From positions 1-48,763 of the forward strand of contig SGPM01000210.1 of assembly GCA_004802725.1 (NCBI GenBank): a stretch of 48,763 nt of DNA. Reading direction: 5' to 3'. Numbering within the stretch: the first letter of the stretch is position 1; each line of letters begins with the position of its first letter. The DNA is from Antrodiella citrinella (Eukaryota; Basidiomycota; Agaricomycetes; Polyporales; Steccherinaceae). The notes beneath the pieces are model-generated. The model did no database searches and was not told where the DNA came from. It saw only the letters and a program-made list of their open reading frames with translations. Positions 42,590 through 48,763 of the stretch are shown piece by piece. The position numbers were made by a program, and so were the translations under genes.

Positions 42590-44142
42590 ATGCACACCGC
42601 TAGCAATGGCGCAGCCAAGTTGGCTACGCTCCCCGTAATCAACCTCGCACCCTTCCTGAAACCGGAGGACGGCAAGGGTCGTCTTTCAGCTGCAGCGAAA
42701 TTGCATGCAGCGTGTCTGGAATACGGGTTCTTCTACCTCGATATATCGAGCTATATCGACCCCTCGGAGCCTGAGGAGTTGACGAGGCTTGCTAGGGAAT
42801 TCTTCGCCTTGCCACAGGCCGAGAAAGATACGATTGCACTGAAGAATGAGGATCATGCTCGAGGTCAGCATTGTCCGATCCTGTCTCTTTTGTCTCTGAC
42901 AGATGTCTTGTAGGGTACGCAAGGCTGAGAGAGAATGTCACGAATGGCAAGGCCGATAACCACGAAGCAATCGACTTATATCGCCCTGTTGATAACCCCG
43001 ATAAGACTAAGCCTGTGTGGGGGACGAACCAATGGCCAGACATTCCTGCGTTCAAGGAGAAGTACGATATATGGGTAGAGAAGATGAAGAAGCTGGGCGT
43101 GATCGTTATGGAGGCGTATGTTGACCCATCGCGCGACCAATTGGCTCTCTGACATTCATGGTCGTGTTACAGGATGGCTCTGGGACTGGGAATGAGTCCA
43201 GCAGAATGGGGGGAATTGAGGAGCAAGGTCGACGAGAGCTTCTGGGTCATGCGCATCATAGGTCGGTACTCTTTCCATATGTCGTCCAGTCCAAGTCCAA
43301 GTTTACAACGTTTGTCCGACACGCATCTAGGATACCCCCCTCTCCCAACCGACGACGAGGGATTCTCATGTGGAGCTCATAAGTACGTTTCGCCGCACAT
43401 CATCGAGGTGCCATTCTGACGTCTCTGCGTGCACGCAGAGATTATGGTTGCTTGACGTAGGTCGCCGCCTTGTTTTTTACTACCTCCGACTCATATCCCC
43501 CGCTCCCCAGCTTCCTATATGCAGACCCTACTCCTGGAGCCCTGCAAGTATGGTTTAGGCAGCCTGGCTACCTTGTCAAGTCAGACGCCAATTTTCCCGA
43601 GGCTGTGGGTGAGGACGGCGTGGAGGAAGGTACATGGATCAATGCCGATCCTCTGCCAGGCTGCATTGTCTGCAATATTGGAGAAAGTGAACGCTCTCCG
43701 TATGTTGATAACCGATTATACTGAGAATATTCTGTTTCAGTGTGGGAGATCTGGACAAATGGTGTGTACAAAAGCACCCTGCATCGCGTAGTCCACAGAT
43801 CGTCAAACTATAGGTATGCATTGCTATATCAGTTGCACATGGAGCATCAATTGAAAGCACGCATTTCTCACTCACAGAGTCTCGTACGTGGTTTGATAGC
43901 ATCTACAATTACCACTTATGAATGACTACATCCCCAGCATACCCTTCTTCTTCGAACCCAACTTCGACGCCCTGATAGAGCCACTTCCTGCAGCATCGCG
44001 CCTTTTGGACGGTACTCCAGACAAAGGCCGTATGCAAGTGACTCGAGGCAAGAAGTACGACCCAGTCGTCTACGGCGAGTTCCTCACGAAGAAGGTTGGC
44101 AACAATTTCGATACAGGGAAAAGTAGATACGACGCAGATTGA
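42590..44142 (+). CDS. 2-oxoglutarate/Fe(II)-dependent oxygenase, isopenicillin-N-synthase-like
   Basis: Nine exons, 42590-42863, 42914-43115, 43173-43261, 43331-43382, 43439-43456, 43511-43686, 43741-43813, 43878-43883 and 43938-44142, sum to 1095 nt (364 aa). The N-terminal DIOX_N part has LPVINLAPFL and AACLEYGFFYLD. The jelly-roll core has the iron ligands His205-x-Asp207 in GAHKDYGCLTFLYAD, the third His in LHRVVHR, and the 2-oxoglutarate clamp R-V-S (about 295-297) in YRVSIPFFFEPN. Exon 5 is 18 nt and carries the iron-binding Asp. Exon 8 is 6 nt and carries the centre of R-V-S. Such enzymes hydroxylate, desaturate or ring-close small molecules. There is no cluster of secondary-metabolite genes around it, so the substrate is open. 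Ends KSRYDAD. Confidence 0.9.
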
Positions 44143-44302
44143 GCGATGGATTATGTCTCTTGGCATCTATTTCTTGGTGTACGGCCTGGGTTAATTTGCT
44201 GTATTTCTACTTGCTCCCAATCGTGCATGAGATAATCTGTACTTCGCGTAGATCTTGGTGGACAATGTACATGGTGCATCGGGCGCTTCTGCTGTATCAA
44301 TC

Positions 44303-46033
44303 ATGAATTTCTTGACTCGATCGGGATTCACGAAGCTGTGGAGGCATCATCGATTGAGACCAATCTCTCTTCATACTGCTTTCTTCAGAGCCATGTCGTC
44401 GCCAGCAGCTTTAACTAAACTTCAAGATCCTCTCCGGAGCCTCGTCACGTCTTCCGCTGAGGCTGGAAGCCCGGCATACGGACAATCCGAGAAGGACCAG
44501 GTGGAGGTGGCTGATTGGATTGACAAGATCTCTGCGGGAGAGGTCGTGAAGCCCGAGAACCTGAAAGTGAGTTGATTGTATCTATCACGTCCTGAGCCAA
44601 TTTCCTTACGGATTGGCCTACAGGATCTTGAATCGCAGCTTACTTCCCGGACGTACATCGTCAACAACTACCTGACCGCCGCAGATGTCGCGCTTTACGG
44701 TGCCCTTCACCCCGTTCTCGTGAGTGACAACTGCTCACAGCATTGAAGATACACTGAACTTCTACATGGACCTCAGTCGCAACTCCAACCACCACAATAC
44801 TACTCCCACCCTGCTGTCACACGATACTTCGACCACATTCAAAACCGCCCTTCAGTACGAAAGGCGGCAGAGTCCCTCGCATCCGCATTCTCTCTGGTAC
44901 CCTTTGACTTAGAAGGCGCTCCCAAGCTTGAGCGCAAGACCGATCCTCCAAAGGAGAAAAAGAAGCCTGCGCCCCCTGCTGAAGGTGCTGCGCCCAAAGC
45001 AGCCTCGGCGAAGAAAGAGAAGAAGGAAGCACCTGCAGCTCAGGCCCAGGCTGAGACTGCCAAGAGTGAGGAGGCAGGTACCTCTGGAAAGGCGCAGAAG
45101 AAGGAGAAGAAAGAGAAAAAGCCCGCCGCCAACGATGGAGGCAACAAGAAGGCTGCTGAGCCTGCGGATGCTGGTGAACCTGTCCCTTCCATGATTGATC
45201 TCCGTGTTGGCAAAATCATCGACGGTAAGTCCGCATCTCCATTGTCTTATTGAGAGGTTCTGATACTTTTGGTGCGTAGTCAAAGTACATCCGGATGCTG
45301 ACGGTCTCTACATCGAGGTGAGCAACTTGTGTCCGTGATGCAATGCTGCAAGTGACTCGAACGTATACAGCAAATCGACTTTGGTGAGGAGACAGGACCT
45401 CGGACTGTCGTTTCTGGTCTTGTGAAGTATGTTCCGATTGAGAATATGCGCGACAAGTATCTCATCGGTGTGGTGAGTCTCGCACTTCCAACTACAGGCG
45501 TGTACATGCCTCATAAGGATATCTGCAGTGCAATCTGAAGCCTGCGAACATGAGAGGTGTCAAGAGTTTTGCCATGGTTCTATGTGTCAGTATGATCCCC
45601 ATTTTACTCGCATTCACAAGCTGAATCATGATTGAATGTAGGCCACTCACAAAGACGGCAAGGATGCCGGTATCGAGCTTGTCCAGCCACCACCGGGCTC
45701 TCAGCCAGGCGAACGCATCTACTTTGAGGGTGCTGAGTTCGAGAGTCAGTTATTCATTTCCTAAGTATTATGTACTGGCAACTGAACTCTCCTCAGACGC
45801 GACGCCATTGGCTCAGCTTAACCCCAAGAAGAAGATCTTTGAGACTGTCCAACCGGGTACGACCTTTCACCCATCTTTGTATCACTCCCCGCTTACGCGT
45901 CCGTACAGGCTTCATCACCCTCGACACCCACGAAGCTGCATGGATCAATCCTGTCACGAAGTCTGTACACAAGATCCGGACGAAGGATGCTGTCTGTTTG
46001 GCACCTACGTTCGTCGGCGCGTCGTTGTCGTAG
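44303..46033 (+). CDS. ARC1: ARC1/AIMP1-like tRNA-binding aminoacyl-tRNA synthetase cofactor
   Basis: Nine exons, 44303-44566, 44624-44719, 44777-45224, 45280-45317, 45371-45472, 45529-45585, 45642-45744, 45797-45856 and 45909-46033, sum to 1293 nt (430 aa). The N-terminal part is a GST-C-like docking domain (YIVNNYLTAADVALYGALHP, HPAVTRYFDHIQNRPSVRKA). A Lys/Ala/Glu-rich linker (KKEKKEKKPAAN) follows. The C-terminal EMAPII/OB tRNA-binding domain starts MIDLRVGKIIDVKVHPDADG and runs through CNLKPANMRGVKSFAMVLCA to the end. In yeast Arc1 delivers tRNA to Met- and Glu-tRNA synthetases. Two in-frame starts exist: the ATG at 44303 adds 30 residues with eight Arg or Lys and no acid, like a mitochondrial presequence. 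The ATG at 44393 (MSSPAALTKL) gives the usual 400-aa cytosolic form. Confidence 0.9.
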
Positions 46034-46475
46034 TACACACCACACCCACATCTGGAGATGTCAATTTAAGCTTGTAGTAATAGAGTCATTGCCCAAAGCT
46101 CGACGTGTACCTTGGACCTTGAGTGTGGCGGGCCGTGAATTGAAATTTATGACGGCTGTCCGACGGACCGTAAACGGGCGCCTTCGACCGTGTCGCCTGC
46201 CAGTGATCGCTTGTCCCAGTCAATCTCGACAGTACCTATCACTCTTTCCCTCAACCTTCAACCTCCTTCTCTGTGCCATCCTTTCTTCTCCGACGCGCAA
46301 ACACATCGTGAAACCCAAGAACCACGCTCCTTACCGGCCGGGGTGACCCGTTATAGTGGTTCCGCCGCGGTATCAATACTCATACTCCCGCTTGGTGTTC
46401 GGTGGCTGGGTCAGAAGCAACGACGACGATCTCTTCTTCACCTCAACATCTATATCCCCCGACATTGTATAAACC
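46034..46475. other. intergenic stretch, no gene seen
   Basis: 442 bp between ARC1 and the transporter gene, both on the plus strand. It holds the ARC1 3' UTR and the transporter promoter. TATAAA occurs at 46469 but sits only a few bases before the ATG, too close to be the TATA box for this start. Confidence 0.5.
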
Positions 46476-48763
46476 ATGCATAACAATTACCCCCCAGCAC
46501 TCTTCAGCACCGTGCGAATAGCGAGCTTGTTGGCCTCGTTGCTCGTAGCGTTGGGGTCGGGGACGAACTATGTGCGTTAGCAACGGTCTCTCTGTTCTTT
46601 CGGACTGGGGAATAATGATACTTTGATCAGGTCTTCTCTGGTGAGTTCCTCGTCTAGTTTGCAGCTCAAGGGATGCGTGTACAGCGTTGTCGTGGTGACT
46701 ACGATAGCACACTCCCGCCGACCATAGACGTTGCTCAGGTGTACTGACTCATCGTGACCAGCTTATGGACCTCAACTTGGCTCACGATTGCACCTATCGC
46801 ATACTCGACTGAACATCATCGCATTATCAGGAAATAGTATGTGCCACCTCCGTTCACTTTGCACACCCACTGACGCGTTCCTCATTCTGCTAGTTGGGGT
46901 GTACGGGACAGCACCGACATGGGGAAGACTCGTCGACGCTAAAGGGCCACGCGTCCTCCTGACGATCGCCTTCGTCTTCCTCATCGCCGGTTACTCAGGA
47001 ATACGTTACTTTTACGATACCGGCCTCCCGGAAGGCTCTACCGAAATATCCACGTTGGGCTTTTGCCTGCTGGTCGTGTGTGGCTGCTTGACAGGTGCAG
47101 GAGGTAACGGGGGTCTTGCGAGTTCAATGAATGCCACCGCCAAGAGCTTTCCCGATCGATTGGTATGGATGCTTAAATCGCCTCGTGTTCGTGATGAGCT
47201 TACTGTGACTTTTTGGTTGGCGATGGTAGCGAGCGACAACGACGGGTCTGGTCATCTCAGGCTTCGGCCTCTCTGCATTTGTCTTCTCCACCATCGCTCA
47301 TGTGATCTTCCCTGGCAACACATCCGAATTTCTACTCATCCTGGCTATCGGCACGTCCCTCCCGATGGTCGTCGGGTTCTTCCTCGTCAAGCCCGTCCCG
47401 CTGCCTATTTCGGAAACCGCCGGCTCGATTGAACAAGGCGTGTTCGAAGACGGGGAAGACGACGACGAGTTCTCGTCGCGGTCTCCCATTTTCCAGCGCG
47501 AGAACAACAGTCACACTCACCTATTAGCCCAGCCGGATGATCACGAGACCCTCTTGGAAGAAGATGACACAGCGCGTACTGGCTCAGTTGAGTTCCACCA
47601 TAGGCCAGAGCAGTCAGACTACCTTGTACCGGGTTCGACGGGTGCGGTCCCTCTTGGTTCACCTGCTGGATCGCCGCGACCGAGGCATCGTTCCCGCAGT
47701 TCGTTGTCGGTAAGCGGACCCAGGTTTGCGTACAATGCGCAGAAGGTGTTGGACGGGTTACCGAATATCCACGGAATGGGGCTTGTTTCGTCGACCAAGT
47801 TTTGGACACTATTCTGCGTGAACTCGCTGTGTAAGTTTATGGTCATGTTACACCTCCAGTTTGACTGCGCTAATCATGCATGATTTATAGTGGCTGGAAC
47901 TGGATTGATGTGTGAGCAGGGACTTACTCGCCCCCGCTCGCTCGTCCTAAGCTAACCTTTTATTCTCTGACATAGACATCAATAATGTCGGACTGATAGC
48001 ACAAGCACTGTTTGCGAATGGGAACCTAGACTACGACGACGTCAAAGCGGCGCAATTACAGGCACTGCAGGTGTCAACGATTAGCGTCATGAACTTCTCA
48101 GGGCGAATCCTAATCGGTTAGCCTATTTCCCTAATATCCCTTCCGCAACGCTCAATGCTGACTTTTTTGCGTTTGATTATCGATTGCCAGGTCTTATGGC
48201 AGACGCGACGAAGAACTACCTGCGCCTGCCCCGCTCGTTTTGCATCGTCGTCGTCGCGACGCTGTTCGTGATCTCACAAGGGATACTGTATACCACGGAG
48301 AACTCAGACAACCTCTGGAAAGCGAGCGCGACTCTGGGCATCGCGTACGGAAGCCTGTTCGGGCTGTTCCCTACGATCACGATTGAGTGGTTCGGTCTCC
48401 GTCAGTCCTTCCCTCGCACCCCAACAACCCGTGTGACACGTGTGCTGATTCTGCTCACCCCACAGCGCACTTCTCGGAGAACTGGGGGTTCGTCTCCCTC
48501 GCACCGATGATCGGCGGGAACATCTTCGCCATCGCGTTCGGACAGAACCTAGACGCGCACGCGCCGCCCGACGACCGCCCTTCGCCGTCAAACTCCTCGT
48601 CCGTTTCCCTCTTCTCCTCCTCCTCGTCTAACTCGTCGAGCTCTCTCGCTTCATCCGTTCTCCCCCGGGGCGCCCTCCCCTCAGACCGTACGTGCCTCTC
48701 CGGGCGCACGTGCTACGTCGACACCCTCAAACTCACCACCGCCGCGTGCGTCTTTGCATTGGG
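46476..48763 (+). CDS. MFS transporter, nodulin-like/Mch1 type (3' end cut off)
   Basis: Nine exons lie in the window: 46476-46571, 46631-46640, 46762-46836, 46894-47162, 47230-47830, 47891-47911, 47976-48116, 48191-48400 and 48466 to the window end. They encode at least 573 residues and the gene continues beyond 48763. Hydrophobic helices include IASLLASLLVALGSGTNYVF, VLLTIAFVFLIAGYSGIRYF, LGFCLLVVCGCLTGAGG, GLVISGFGLSAFVFSTIAHV, LLILAIGTSLPMVVGFFLV and FCIVVVATLFVISQGILY. The conserved loop GTAPTWGRLVDAKGPR matches the MFS motif A region. The pattern fits the nodulin-like/Mch1 group of monocarboxylate-transporter relatives, whose substrates are poorly known. A cytosolic loop of about 130 residues, acidic and Ser-rich, sits between the two halves. 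Exons 2 and 6 are 10 and 21 nt. Confidence 0.85.

Overview
The window looks like nuclear DNA of a mushroom-forming basidiomycete (Agaricomycetes). Genes are dense on both strands and carry many short GT-AG introns, mostly about 45-80 nt. The proteins are typical fungal ones, including a GH71 alpha-1,3-glucanase, SEN1, SGF29 and an ARC1-like factor. Five N bases near 15405-15693 point to a draft assembly. I built the gene models by hand from splice signals, frame continuity and family motifs. For every complete model the exon lengths add up to an open frame.

Layout, left to right. 1-2800: an intergenic stretch, an NmrA-like oxidoreductase, and a decayed 3' fragment of a second NmrA copy just behind it. 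2981-4538: a class I sirtuin (Hst2/SIRT2 type) with 10-nt and 8-nt exons. 4703-5946 (-): an HSL-type alpha/beta hydrolase, head to head with APC2 (6129-9314). 9508-9579 (-): tRNA-Thr(CGU). 9715-12900: a PLK4/SAK-like protein with cryptic polo boxes, a third polo box and a degenerate kinase core. 13157-15937: a disordered protein with a possible Scm3-like segment. 16333-18425: a PP2C phosphatase (Ptc2/3 type). 18794-20776 (-): NUDCD1-like. 21441-23252 (-): secreted GH71. 24012-24943: a RING protein. 25273-29714: DHX37/Dhr1 helicase, convergent with SEN1 (29880-36194, -). 36532-37535: translin. 37904-39281: SGF29. 39730-40362: a small heat-shock protein with a TATA box and a candidate heat-shock element. 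40787-42152: a Dpb3/CHRAC-like histone-fold protein. 42590-44142: a 2-oxoglutarate/Fe(II) oxygenase whose cofactor-binding residues lie at 18-nt and 6-nt exons. 44303-46033: an ARC1/AIMP1-like tRNA-binding protein with a possible mitochondrial leader. 46476-48763: an MFS transporter cut by the window end.

Most genes serve core functions: chromatin and transcription (sirtuin, SGF29, SEN1, histone fold), cell cycle (APC2, PLK4-like, perhaps Scm3-like), and RNA or ribosome work (DHX37, translin, ARC1, tRNA). There is no obvious secondary-metabolite cluster, transposon or CRISPR array. The most surprising item is the PLK4-like gene. PLK4 is the master centriole-duplication kinase, mushrooms have spindle pole bodies and no centrioles, and this copy has lost the DFG aspartate while keeping all its polo-box regions.
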